This document shows positions 1-10,300 of a stretch of 64,000 bases of DNA, piece after piece. Position 1 is the stretch's first letter; every line of letters begins with the position of its first letter. The notes beneath the pieces were generated by a model, which saw only the letters and a list, made by a program, of their open reading frames with translations, had not been told where the DNA came from and did not search any database. The translations under genes and the position numbers were made by a program. This stretch comes from Chiridota heheva (Eukaryota; Echinodermata; Holothuroidea; Apodida; Chiridotidae): NCBI GenBank assembly GCA_020152595.1, contig JAIGNY010004608.1, positions 1,510,001 to 1,574,000 of the forward strand. The letters are read 5' to 3'.

Positions 1-345
1 CAGTTAATTACGCTCGACACCGCTATTCGGGAATCCTTTGCCAAAAAGGAACACCTCATTGCCATTTTTCGACCTCGAGAAAGCTTTCGACACTACTTGG
101 AAATACGGCATTACCCGCAAACTTCACACCATCGGCCTCAGAGGCCACCTCCCCATCTTTATTCAAAACTTCCTCTCACCCAGGCAGTTTCAAGTTTGTA
201 CTAGCAACACCCATTCCAGTCCCTACCCCCAAAAAGAGGGCGTTCCCCAAGGCAACATCTTTTCTCCCACTCTCTTCAACCTGTGCATTAACAACATCGC
301 GGATAACTTTGGCCCCAACATCAAACGTGCCCTCTACGTGCCCAC
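1..345 (+). pseudogene. Non-LTR retrotransposon reverse transcriptase fragment
   Basis: This is a piece of a reverse transcriptase from an I/Jockey-type LINE, cut by the window edge. The palm motif FDLEKAFDTTW is read near 65-100, and GVPQGNIFSPTLFNLCINN, the usual motif after the fingers, is read near 240-295. The reading frame changes just before FDLEKAF: residues IRESFAKKEHLIAIF read in frame 1 and FDLEKAF in frame 2, across a T run at about 76-80, so the copy is frameshifted. No FADD/YADD catalytic motif follows, because the sequence turns into an inverted duplication instead. The LINE tails in the 27-58 kb region may be the same superfamily, but that link is inference. Confidence 0.8.
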
Positions 346-595
346 CTCCTCCTCCGTGTTTACGGAGGAGGGGATGGGGTGTGAGGTTATCCCATATAAG
401 ATTAAGTAAAGATGTAACAACAGACGTGGAGTCTGAGAAGATGGCAAAGTGGTTGATAACCCCACATCCCACCCCCTCCTCCATAAACACGGAGGAGGAG
501 GTGGGCACGTAGAGGGCACGTTTGATGTTGGGGCCAAAGTTATCCGCGATGTTGTTAATGCACAGGTTGAAGAGAATGAGGGAGAAGATGTTGCC
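252..595. repeat. Inverted repeat made from the RT fragment
   Basis: The left arm (about 252-393) holds the end of the reverse-transcriptase fragment. The right arm (about 455-595) is its reverse complement with few mismatches, separated by a spacer of about 61 bp. Both arms contain a GGAGGAGG/CCTCCTCC block and the GATAACTTTGGCCCCAACAT stretch. The transcript could fold into a long hairpin. Open frames read through both strands here are by-products of the symmetry. Confidence 0.85.
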
Positions 596-1792
596 TCTAA
601 TCTGTTTTATGAATTTTCTCAAAGAGGCAACCGTGAATTTTTTTTAAACAGCGGCAAAATTGTTTGAATATCTATTTACTTTCAGTCTCCAAAATTTCAG
701 AATATCCATTAAAATTTTGGACAATCCGGAGCGAAAAATGAGAAACCTCATATGTTTAGTGTAGGCTAGTCAAATGTGTAGGCTCATGCGATGACGTAAT
801 ACATAAAAGTACCCAATTTTTGGGGTATTTTAAAGTACCTAGTTTTTTAGGTTGCTTTTGAACTGTAAGTGGCAAAATTATTTTAACTCAAAGGAATCAC
901 ATAAAAATATTTTTGATGGCTTCATTCCCTTTCATATATCATACATTTTACTACATTGAATATCCTGAAACATTTGTAGTCATAATTTGAAATATATGGT
1001 TTCTTTTTAGACCGTATACCAGTATACCAGACTGTATACCAGTATACTGCATGGATATTTCTCTACAACTGACAGACTGAATTTCTAAGATTCTTAATTA
1101 CACTATATATATTCAGCAACATTACCATCGGAGTTGGAATTAATTATGAAATTTCGCACGGTCTGAATCAGTGGCGTAGCGACTTACCTGGGAGCCCGGG
1201 CGAAAGATTAGAGTTAGTGAAACGATCAACTGTTACATGAGTATATGTTGGTCCAGGGATCAAGGGGTATACTCCATTCTTCAGATGGGAATCAAAGGGG
1301 TGTAAACGTGGAAATGTCCACTAAACAGCAATCATTCAATGGGGACAACACTCTCCCAGTTTCACAGCCAGGATTTCGACGAGAAGGGGGTGGGGAAAGG
1401 GAGGGGTGAGGTTCTGTTTTTCAAGAATAATTTACCTTTTGTAAGAGAAGAATAATTCACTCACCACCTACTTGAGCATCTATGAAAAGCGAAAGAAAAA
1501 AAATATGATTTTGTTGCGAAGTTTAAAAAATCGAAAAGCCCCTTGCAACCTTCACCATGGATCTTATACTACCAAATATAGAAGAAAACAAATTTCAGGA
1601 CGTTCTTTCAGGCTACTTCTAGCACTGTTTTATGTCTAAGAGGTCGTTCAACACCAAACCCCCTGGCTACACCTCTGTGGGCCCATCTCTTTCGCGGAAT
1701 TTCGTAGGTAAGCTTTGTATGGTGAAATAAGCAAGTAGGATACATTTCTATACATGTTTGAGTAAGAAATTGCATTTTGGGTAGAAGAAATC
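596..1792. other. Intergenic, no gene seen
   Basis: This is AT-rich sequence with no supported coding region. A short quasi-palindromic cluster of GTATACCAGTATAC-type words lies at about 1012-1050. A G-rich patch (GGGGGTGGGGAAAGGGAGGG) lies at about 1385-1405. Confidence 0.5.
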
Positions 1793-2075
1793 GCTTCAAT
1801 TTGGTTAAAAATGGCCTAAATTTATTGATTAAAATTTGATAAGTTGTCCAAAGTTTGATTGAGATAAGCCAAAGGTGATTGATAAATGTTCAGATTGGTT
1901 TGAACCTTGCATAAATTGGGTTGAAAAGGACCTAAATTGGGTTAGAAATCGCCAAACTTTGCTTTAAAACGCCCAAATTTGGTTAGAAGTCACCCAAAGA
2001 TTGTTAGAAATAGCCCGCATGTGGTTGAAAATGCCATGATTTGTTTACATTTTGCCTAAAATTGGTTGAAAGAGT
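1793..2075. repeat. Degenerate ~30-bp tandem repeat
   Basis: Words of the type AAATTGGGTTGAAAATCGCC recur about every 30 bp with many substitutions and small indels, so this looks like an old decayed array. The 2.1-2.9 kb stretch after it has no supported gene. Confidence 0.55.
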
Positions 2076-2814
2076 TCCCACTATTTTTTTTAGAAATTGC
2101 AGTTAAAGATCGCAGATAGTGCTTGCGTGGCCTGAAGTTTGTTAGAACTCGCCAATATGTATTTGTCGTCAACAATCGGTTGAAAATCGTCTATTTAATC
2201 AACTGATCAAGTTGGCTTTAGTCATTAATTTGTGTCAGTTTGTTCGACAGCTTAGTATGGATGTTTTTTAGGTAGAAGTTTGATTATGAAGTCATATTTT
2301 TGGCACCTATGCGTTGAAAGCTGCAGCACTGCCGCCCAAGCTGCCATGAAAACTACAGTACTGTAATGCAATCAATCATGACGAGAAAATTTAATAAAGG
2401 CGCCCACGCACCTACAGATATACGGTGCCTTCGGACCATATCCAGCCCTGCAGCCCTGGTTCTACATAAATTGAATTGAACTCTTACTAACCGAAAAACG
2501 GGCTAATTTTCAATATCTAATGCAATGTAATTTTTTGCTCGTAGCTTTTAAGACCTCGAGTCCCAGGGCTCCGCCCCTCTCACCCCGCCCCAGTGTTACG
2601 CCAGTTTTGAATAAGTTTAAAAAAAATCTTCCCACGAAAAATCGCGACAGAAATAATATTAATGTAGTGAATACATTTTTATATTCTTTCCTCTTTCCCA
2701 ATTTAATGTCGGGGGCCTACTTTTCATTGCACATTTAGGCTTACATGGGGGATGTTTTAGAGCACATATTTACCACATATATTGTTGTTTACTTAAGAAA
2801 TCTGAAAATAATAA

Positions 2815-2895
2815 TGAGTTTTTTTCTTCCCGCGAATTCCTGATTTTCCCGCGGTTAAAACTGCCGGAACCGTAGATTTTTTCCAGCTCCGATTA
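2815..2895 (+). repeat. Dispersed repeat, copy 1 of 3
   Basis: A segment running from TTCTTCCCGCGAATTC to GTAGATTTTTTCCAGCTCCG recurs as a reverse complement at 29333-29420 and as a more diverged direct copy at about 35640-35745. It is a short interspersed family whose ends I cannot define from three copies. Confidence 0.6.
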
Positions 2896-3534
2896 TCATA
2901 ATCAGATAATTGATTAATAATTTTATTGAAATTTAGTTGTATGTTGTCTTTTCACTTTCTTCTTCTATTTTGTAGGAGCAGGCAGTTGCTGGCTAACACC
3001 AGAATATATGAACAAGATTCATCGGAATAAAGCAACTTTATTCCTTTTACAACAGTACAATGTGGATGACGAGTTTTAGCAACGCATGCGACGTTGTTTT
3101 ACAATCATCATTAACTTATAGCTAGAGAGGAGTATGGCTTGAGGGATATCCTGCAGTGATTTATTCGTTAGGATTGCTTGGTAAATATTCAACATTGCCG
3201 AATATAAAACTTTGCATAAGCTGATAAGTGTGTATATGCAATTCGAAGACACATTTCCACATTACGCTTTGTATTTATACTTAACTCCGTATTAGAATCG
3301 GAGTGGACGTGAATATACATTGAATCTGGACTGGAATGCCGACTGCTAAAAACTCAACTGAAAAAAGGTGTTATCTTGCAGTATATTACTGAAATACGAA
3401 TGTTAAATTCGGCTTTTAAAGGAAGTCTAAATATTAATGAATAAAACCATCGTTTGTAAGTGCCTCGTCTATGAAGAACAGTATAACAATACTTTCAAGC
3501 AGATCAGTGACGAAATAGTGCTATATATTTAAAC

Positions 3535-4737
3535 ATGGTAGCAAAAAGCACGACCAAAAAGACACAATTACTGCGAATACTAACGTTGTCTGTGGGAATT
3601 AATGGCGTCTTAGGCTTACTACTACTAAACACGCAATTTGTACCGGTAAATAAAAAAATTTATCTCAAGTATATTGCTGAAAATAATAATAAAGTCAGCA
3701 AAAAGGACATCATCGAGGATTCGTTAGGCTCAATTCAAAGTACGTCACAAAGTAGGCCTACGTCACCAAGTAGGCCTTTGTCACCAAGAAGGCCTACGTC
3801 ACCAAGTAGGCTTTTGTCACCAAGAAGGCCATTTTCACCAAGAAGCCCTTTGTCACCAGGAAGGCCTTTGTCACCAAGAAGGCCTTTGTCACCAAGAAGG
3901 TCTACAAGAAGGCCTACGTCACAAAGTATGTCTAAACCAATGAACACTGTCGTTCTCTTTAATGCACTTCCAAAAAGTGGAAGCAGAACATTATATTCTT
4001 TGGCAACAAGCCGTGAAGCAAAAGGTATCTTGTATGTTAACCATACGATGCACCCTAATAAGCAAAAGGAGGACAATGAAAAAATTATTTTAAAATCTTT
4101 AGCAGATACAACTAGAATGTCTTTCATTTACTCACACATGAAATTCGAGGAGTATGAAGTGGCAGGCAGAAAGCCTATACATATAAGTATCGTGAGGGAT
4201 CCAATCGATAGGCTAGTCTCCTTGTATTATTATAAAAAAAACGGCGATGGCTATGTATCAGATAATAAGACGAGCGCTCAATTGTATCAAGAAAAGCTCA
4301 AAGCGCGGAATCTTTTCTCTGAATCTTTCAACGAATGTGTAAAACAAAGGAGGTTTGAATGCGTAGGTTCATTTAAATCAACGATCATGACGCGCTTTTT
4401 TTGTGGAGATAACCCCAAATGCAAAGCTGATCACCAATGGGCTCTGCTAAATGCAAAGAAAAACATCAAAGAATTGTATACGTTGGTTGGACTGATGTCC
4501 GAGTATGAAATTACATTAAAACTTTTAGAAAAATATATTCCCGATATGTTCATAGGTTTTTACGATATGTATAAGGAAGAAACGTTTCAAGATGTAACGG
4601 TCAAGAAAATGAAAACATCGGGAAAGGAGCTACCGTTGAAAAAAGTCAGATATGCATTGAGGAAAGAGATGTTGTCAGATTACGATCTTTTCAACTTCAT
4701 CAAACGAGAATTCTATCGCAAAGTAAAGACTTTGTGA
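3535..4737 (+). CDS. 2-O-sulfotransferase, uronyl/heparan (UST/HS2ST) family, intronless
   Basis: This gene encodes a Golgi type II membrane enzyme predicted to move sulfate from PAPS to the 2-O position of uronic acids in glycosaminoglycans. It is complete in one exon: 400 aa, close to the 406 aa of human UST. A short cytosolic tail is followed by a membrane anchor at residues 12-32. The stem at 70-129 is built of SPRRPL-type hexapeptides. The 5'-phosphosulfate loop PKSGSRT is at 146-152. H201 (FIYSHMKF) aligns with the catalytic histidine of HS2ST. The 3'-phosphate motif SIVRDPIDRLVS is at 218-229, and the family FFCGDNPKC cysteines are C290 and C296. Possible N-glycosylation sites are N169 and N244. 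The ATG at 3535 sits in a good context (AAACATGG). The closer match is UST (GSRT, and the RFFCG...C...WAL block), but the exact substrate cannot be told. A pyrimidine tract with AG near 2975 may be the acceptor of a 5'UTR intron. Confidence 0.9.
   Translation: MVAKSTTKKTQLLRILTLSVGINGVLGLLLLNTQFVPVNKKIYLKYIAENNNKVSKKDIIEDSLGSIQSTSQSRPTSPSRPLSPRRPTSPSRLLSPRRPFSPRSPLSPGRPLSPRRPLSPRRSTRRPTSQSMSKPMNTVVLFNALPKSGSRTLYSLATSREAKGILYVNHTMHPNKQKEDNEKIILKSLADTTRMSFIYSHMKFEEYEVAGRKPIHISIVRDPIDRLVSLYYYKKNGDGYVSDNKTSAQLYQEKLKARNLFSESFNECVKQRRFECVGSFKSTIMTRFFCGDNPKCKADHQWALLNAKKNIKELYTLVGLMSEYEITLKLLEKYIPDMFIGFYDMYKEETFQDVTVKKMKTSGKELPLKKVRYALRKEMLSDYDLFNFIKREFYRKVKTL
3741..3930 (+). repeat. In-frame 18-bp minisatellite encoding the sulfotransferase stem
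   Basis: About ten copies of an 18-bp unit (consensus TCACCAAGAAGGCCTTTG) lie wholly within the open frame and encode S-P-R/S-R-P-L/T hexapeptides. Because 18 bp is six codons, copy-number changes keep the frame. The result is a basic, proline-rich, probably extended stem between the membrane anchor and the catalytic domain. Confidence 0.9.
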
Positions 4738-4748
4738 TGGATTTCTGA

Positions 4749-4754
4749 AATAAA
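4749..4754 (+). terminator. Polyadenylation signal AATAAA
   Basis: A canonical AATAAA begins 11 nt after the TGA of the sulfotransferase gene, which would give a very short 3'UTR. Seen in sequence; its use is inferred. Confidence 0.6.
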
Positions 4755-5282
4755 TAGGTCTATAGTCTGTCGTATATATGTTGTTGAATGCTAACAACGC
4801 TTTAATCTTTAAACAAAGGAATATCACAACAAGTGGCACTGTGGCAGCATATGGGAATGTTTGCTTCATACGTTTGCGATAATCTCCTTAACTTTTCCAA
4901 ACGCTTTGAAAAATCGCACATATTTTGCACTTCAAACGTTATAACTAAAGATTCTCTGAATATTTTGTTCCATTTCAGACAGTATAGAGAACTTGAATTC
5001 ATTATCTATCGTTTGAGACCATTCTTGGTTAAATATTTCCCCAAAAATTACCGTTTTTTGTAAACTATAAAATGTGTTTTTTCTTGTTTTTTAATGAAAG
5101 CGCAAGCAAAACCACAAGGTTATTGCCGCTTTGACCTTTGTAATCTACGAATGAAAGTATTTGGGAGTCCATTTCACACAGCCTGACGATTAACATATAT
5201 CTATTTACCATATATATAAAATCAAACCTGATTAGTACAAAAATAGCCCGTACTTTCCAACTAATAGAAAGCGATGAGAGAA
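4755..5282. other. Intergenic, nothing recognised
   Basis: AT-rich sequence with no supported gene or repeat. It ends in a short GA-rich run that leads into the 211-bp array. Confidence 0.5.
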
Positions 5283-5911
5283 AAGAGAGAGAGAGAGAGT
5301 TGAACACACAATTACAATGACGGGGTCGTCGCCTGCGTATTCGGTTATGATAGTACAAATGCTAATCACGAAACGCTTAATACGACCCGGACGAGAACAC
5401 AGGTACGACGTACGGACAGACATAACATCGACAACTAAGTCAATGTCTACGGCCTTTGATAACCAGTTGTGGTGCACTGTCGTGTCTACATGAGAGAAAT
5501 GAGAGAGAGAGTTGAACACACAATTATAATGACGGGGTCGTCGCCTGCGTATTCGGTTATGATAGTACAAATGCTATCACGAAACGCTTAATACGACCCG
5601 GACGAGAACACAGGTACGACGTACGGACAGACATAACATCGACAACCAAGTCAATGTCCACGGCCTTTGACAACCAGTTGTGGTGCACTGTCGTGTCTAC
5701 ATGAGAGAAATGAGAGAGAGAGTTGAACACACAATTACAATGACAGGGTCGTCGCCTGCGTATTCGGTTATGATGGTACAAATGCTATCACGAAACGCTT
5801 GATACGACCCGGACGAGAACACAGGTACGACGTACGGACAGACATAACATCGACAACCAAGTCAATGTCCACGGCCTTTGATAACCAGTTGTGGTACACT
5901 GGCGTGTCTAC
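5283..5911. repeat. 211-bp tandem repeat, 3 copies
   Basis: Three head-to-tail units begin with a (GA)n run followed by TTGAACACACAATTA, at about 5300, 5512 and 5723, so the period is 211-212 bp. The copies differ at only a few positions, which points to recent duplication. The unit is richer in CpG than its flanks (for example GGTACGACGTACGGACAGAC). Similar minus-strand open frames of about 75 codons recur in each unit but have no family resemblance, so I treat the array as non-coding. Confidence 0.9.
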
Positions 5912-7389
5912 CCACCCCAGGCTTGATCATTTAGCGTCCGCTTATGTATTCTTTTATCTTAATTCTGACGTAATCTAAACATGCCCAAGCCGCGTGGACT
6001 GTACTATTGTGTTCAGAGGGTTTCCTGTTGTTTGTGTATTATAAACATGCTGTGAAGAGGCGAATACCCGGGCGAATAAGCGTTTTCCAATGTCGAATTT
6101 TGGCTGATTTTCTTCGATTTTTAACAGTTTTCTTGTATATTTTGTTACACTGAGATATATTTTTTATTATATGACTGTATTTATAAGAAATCAAAACATT
6201 ATTTGGCTGAAAAATTACCGACAACAATCAGGAACGAAGAAGTGCAAGAGCGAGGAATAACGACAACGTTAGGTTACATGATTATGATACCAAAAAAGAA
6301 GAACTATGCTATTTATTCAACTTTTTGTATGATTTAATATCGCTTTATTATATCCTTGAATATACTTCTAAGACTTCGTTCTTAAAACCAACCCGCATAA
6401 TAATGGTACCTCCCAAGTTTATAATTGTTTTCTTATGCGCGTTTTAAGGTCAAACATTCCAATATGGGGCCAGGGGGGTTAGGGGGAGGGGGAATCCCCC
6501 CAGCGAAGCTTTCTGAGAGGACACCGAGTGCTCAAGGGGCGCCAAAATCGTCCTGAAAATATATCTCTTGAAGCCCTGGGAAAATTAATGTGTTGATCAA
6601 TAACTTCTTCTTATACAGTTATATACTAATTGCACGTAATATTTCCATTTTTGTCGTCCAAAAGCGCATAAATTTTCCACAGAAAAGAACAAATTTCCAG
6701 GGACTTCACCCCGAACGCAACCATTGACACTCGAGCGAGCCCCTGGATTTCGCGCCTGGACAATAAAAGATGCATGGCGATAGCTCGTCAGCAATATCTA
6801 ATATCTGCCATGAAGGGCAGCAATCTTATTAAATAAAGCTGGTAAAAGCTTTTTGAGAGGGCGCCGAATGCTCACAGGGGCACCAAGTTTGTCTTGAGAA
6901 TATATTCTTATAAGCTTTTTATTTTCACTGCTGTCAATGTTTTATCTCAAAGCTCTTTTCCTACATCAAAAAATATGAAAACCATCCCTAGACCCAAACT
7001 AAAGACGCATATTGTAGTCAATGGGATTCTACATTTGAATATACGTTCCAAAATTTATCTTCCTTTTAACTAACTTTTGTGTGGAATTGACACGATTTTA
7101 AGCAATCCTCTGCAACCAAAATCAAGCCAAAAAACGCCTACCAGGACGTCATCCCTGGATTAAGCAATTTTCTACTATCCCCAGCACCCCTACCTGCAGC
7201 TTCGCCACATAGATGTGACATATTTTAAAGTCCTTTTCTGCTATCAAAACCACAAAAAAAAACCCGTAGGCCCGTGCTTTCCGGAAACTCTTAAATCCCA
7301 ACCGGTTCTTTGCGGCCTTCGCTCCTATATTATAGGGTTAACACAATTTTAGGCAAGTTCCCCCTCCCTTCTCCCTTTTAAAGAAAAAA
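5912..7389. repeat. Intergenic with one duplicated ~75-bp segment
   Basis: A segment at about 6493-6567 (GAAGCTTTCTGAGAGGACACC...) reappears, diverged, at about 6846-6922 (AAGCTTTTTGAGAGGGCGCC...). The rest of this interval shows no supported gene. Confidence 0.5.
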
Positions 7390-10300
7390 ATTTCCTTCAT
7401 TTTTGTAAAATGTCCTTCATTATTGGGAAAATTCGCTTCCATTTTAAAGTTTTCTTCAATGTCCATGAAATTTCCTTCATTTTGCGGAAATTTTCTTCAA
7501 TTTCAGGGAAGCTTTTTTTCAATTTTCGGGAAATTTCCTTTATTTTCGGGAAAATTTGCTTTCATTTACCTGAAATTTTCATTAATTTGGGGATATTTCC
7601 TTCAATATTTAAGAAACTGTTTTCAATTTTCGGAAAATTTCCGTTATTTTTCGGCATTTTGGGGAATTTTTCTTCAATTTTCGTGCAATTTCCTTTGGGA
7701 ATATTTTCTTCAATATTTATAAGTTTTTCTTCAATTTTTGGGAAATTTCTTTCATTTTCGGAAAATTTCCTTCATTATCGGAAAAATTTGCTTCCATCCT
7801 GAAGCCTTCTTCAATGTCCGTGAAATTTCCTTCATTTTTCGGAAGTTTCCTTCAATATTAGGAAAGTTTTTTCAATTTTCGGGAAATTTCTTTTATTTTG
7901 GGGAAAATTTGCTTCCATTAACGTGAAATTTTCATCATTTGGGGATATTTTCTTCAATTTCAGGAAAGTTTTTTTCAATTTTCGGGAAATTTCCTTTATT
8001 TTCAGGAAAATTTGCTTTCATTTACCTGAAATTTCCATTATTTTGGGGATACTTCCATTTTAAAGTTTTTTCAATGTCCGTGAAATTTCATTTACCTGAA
8101 AAAATCCATTATTTTTACGAAAATTTTCTTTTTTCGGGAAAATTTGCTTTCATTTACCTGAAATTTCCATTAATTTGGGGATATTTCCTTCAATATTTAA
8201 GAAACTGTTTTCAATTTTCGGAAAATTTCCGTTATTTTTCGGCATTTTGGGAATTTTTCTTCAATTTTTGCGAAAATTTTTTGGGAATATTTTATTTAGT
8301 TTTTCTTCAATTTTTGGAAAATTTCCTTCATTTTCGGAAAATTTCCTTCATTATCGGAAAAATTTGCTTCCATCCTGAAGCTTTCTTCAATGTTCGTGAA
8401 ATTTCCTTCATTTTTTGGAAATTTTCTTCAATATTAGGAAAGTTTTTTCAATTTTTCGGGAAATTTCTTTTATTTTCGGGAAAATTTGCTTCCATTAACG
8501 TGAAATTTTCATCATTTGGGGATATTTTCTTCAATTTCAGGAAGCTTTTATTTTCGGGAAAATTTTTTTTCAATTTTGGGAAATTTCCTTTATTTTCAGG
8601 AAAATTTGCTTTCATTTACCTGAAAAATCCATTATTTTGAAAATCCATTATTTTGGGATACTTTCCATTTTAAAGTTTTCTTCAATGTCCGTGAAATTTC
8701 CTTCATTTTACGAAAATTTTCTTCAATTTCAGGAAAGCTTTTTTTTTTCAATTTTCGGGAAATTTCCTTTATTTTCGGGAAAATTTGCTTTCATTTACCT
8801 GAAATTTCCATTAATTTGGGGATATTTCCTTCAATATTTAAGAAACTGTTTTCAATTTTCGGAAAATTTCCGTTATTTTTCGGCATTTTGGGAATTTTCT
8901 TCAATTTTCGTGCAATTTCCTTTGCGAATATTTTCTTCAATATTTATGAGTTTTTCTTCAATTTTTGGAAAATTTCCTTCATTTTCGGAAAATTTCCTTC
9001 ATTATCGGAAAATTTGCTTCCATCCTGAAGCTTTCTTCAATGTCCGTGAAATTTCCTTCATTTTTTGAAATTTTCTTCAATATTAGGAAAGTTTTTTCAT
9101 TTTTTCGGGAAATTTCTTTTATTTTCAGGAAAATTTGCTTCCATTAACGTGAAATTTTCATCATTTGGGGATATTTTCTTCAATTTCAGGGAAGCTTTTT
9201 CAATTTTTGGGAAATTTCCTTTATTTTCAGGAAAATTTGCTTTCATTTACCTGAAAAATCCATTATTTTGGGGATACTTTCCATTTTAAAGTTTTCTTCA
9301 ATGTCCGTGAAATTTCCTTCATTTTACGAAAATTTTCTTCAATTTCAGGAAAGCTTTTTTCAATTTTCGGGAAATTTCCTTTATTTTCGGGAAAATTTGC
9401 TTTCATTTACCTGAAATTTCCATTAATTTGGGGATATTTCCTTCAATATTTAAGAAACTGTTTTCAATTTTCGGAAAATTTCCGTTATTTTTCGGCATTT
9501 TGGGGAATTTTTCTTCAATTTTCGTGCAATTTCCTTTGGGAATATTTTCTTCAATATTTATAAGTTTTTCTTCAATTTTTGGAAAATTTCCTTCATTTTC
9601 GGAAAATTTCCTTCATTATCGGAAAAATTTGCTTCCATCCTGAAGCCTTCTTCAATGTCCGTGAAATTTCCTTCATTTTTCGGAAATTTTCTTCAATATT
9701 AGGAAAGTTTTTTTCAATTTTCGGGAAATTTCTTTTATTTTGGGGAAAATTTGCTTCCATTAACGTGAAATTTTCATCATTTGGGGATATTTTCTTCAAT
9801 TTCAGGGAAGCTTTTTTCAATTTTTGGGAAATTTCCTTTATTTTCAGGAAAATTTGCTTTCATTTACCTGAAAAATCCATTATTTTGGGGATACTTTCCA
9901 TTTTAAAGTTTTCTTCAATATCCGTGAAATTTCCTTCATTTTACGAAAATTTTCTTCAATTTCAGGAAAGCTTTTTCAATTTTCGGGAAATTTCCTTTAT
10001 TTTCGGGAAAATTTGCTTTCATTTACCTGAAATTTCCATTAATTTGGGGATATTTCCTTCAATATTTAAGAAACTGTTTTCAATTTTCGGAAAATTTCCG
10101 TTATTTTTCGGCATTTTGGGGAATTTTTCTTCAATTTTCGTGCAATTTCCTTTGCGAATATTTTCTTCAATATTTATAAGTTTTTCTTCAATTTTTGGAA
10201 AATTTCCTTCATTTTCGGAAAATTTCCTTCATTATCGGAAAAATTTGCTTCCATCCTGAAGCTTTCTTCAATGTTCGTGAAATTTCCTTCATTTTTTGGA

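Noticed and set aside
5065-5781. Minus-strand frames of 74-112 codons with similar sequences
   Set aside because: They follow the 211-bp tandem repeat; similarity is due to DNA duplication, not shared protein function.
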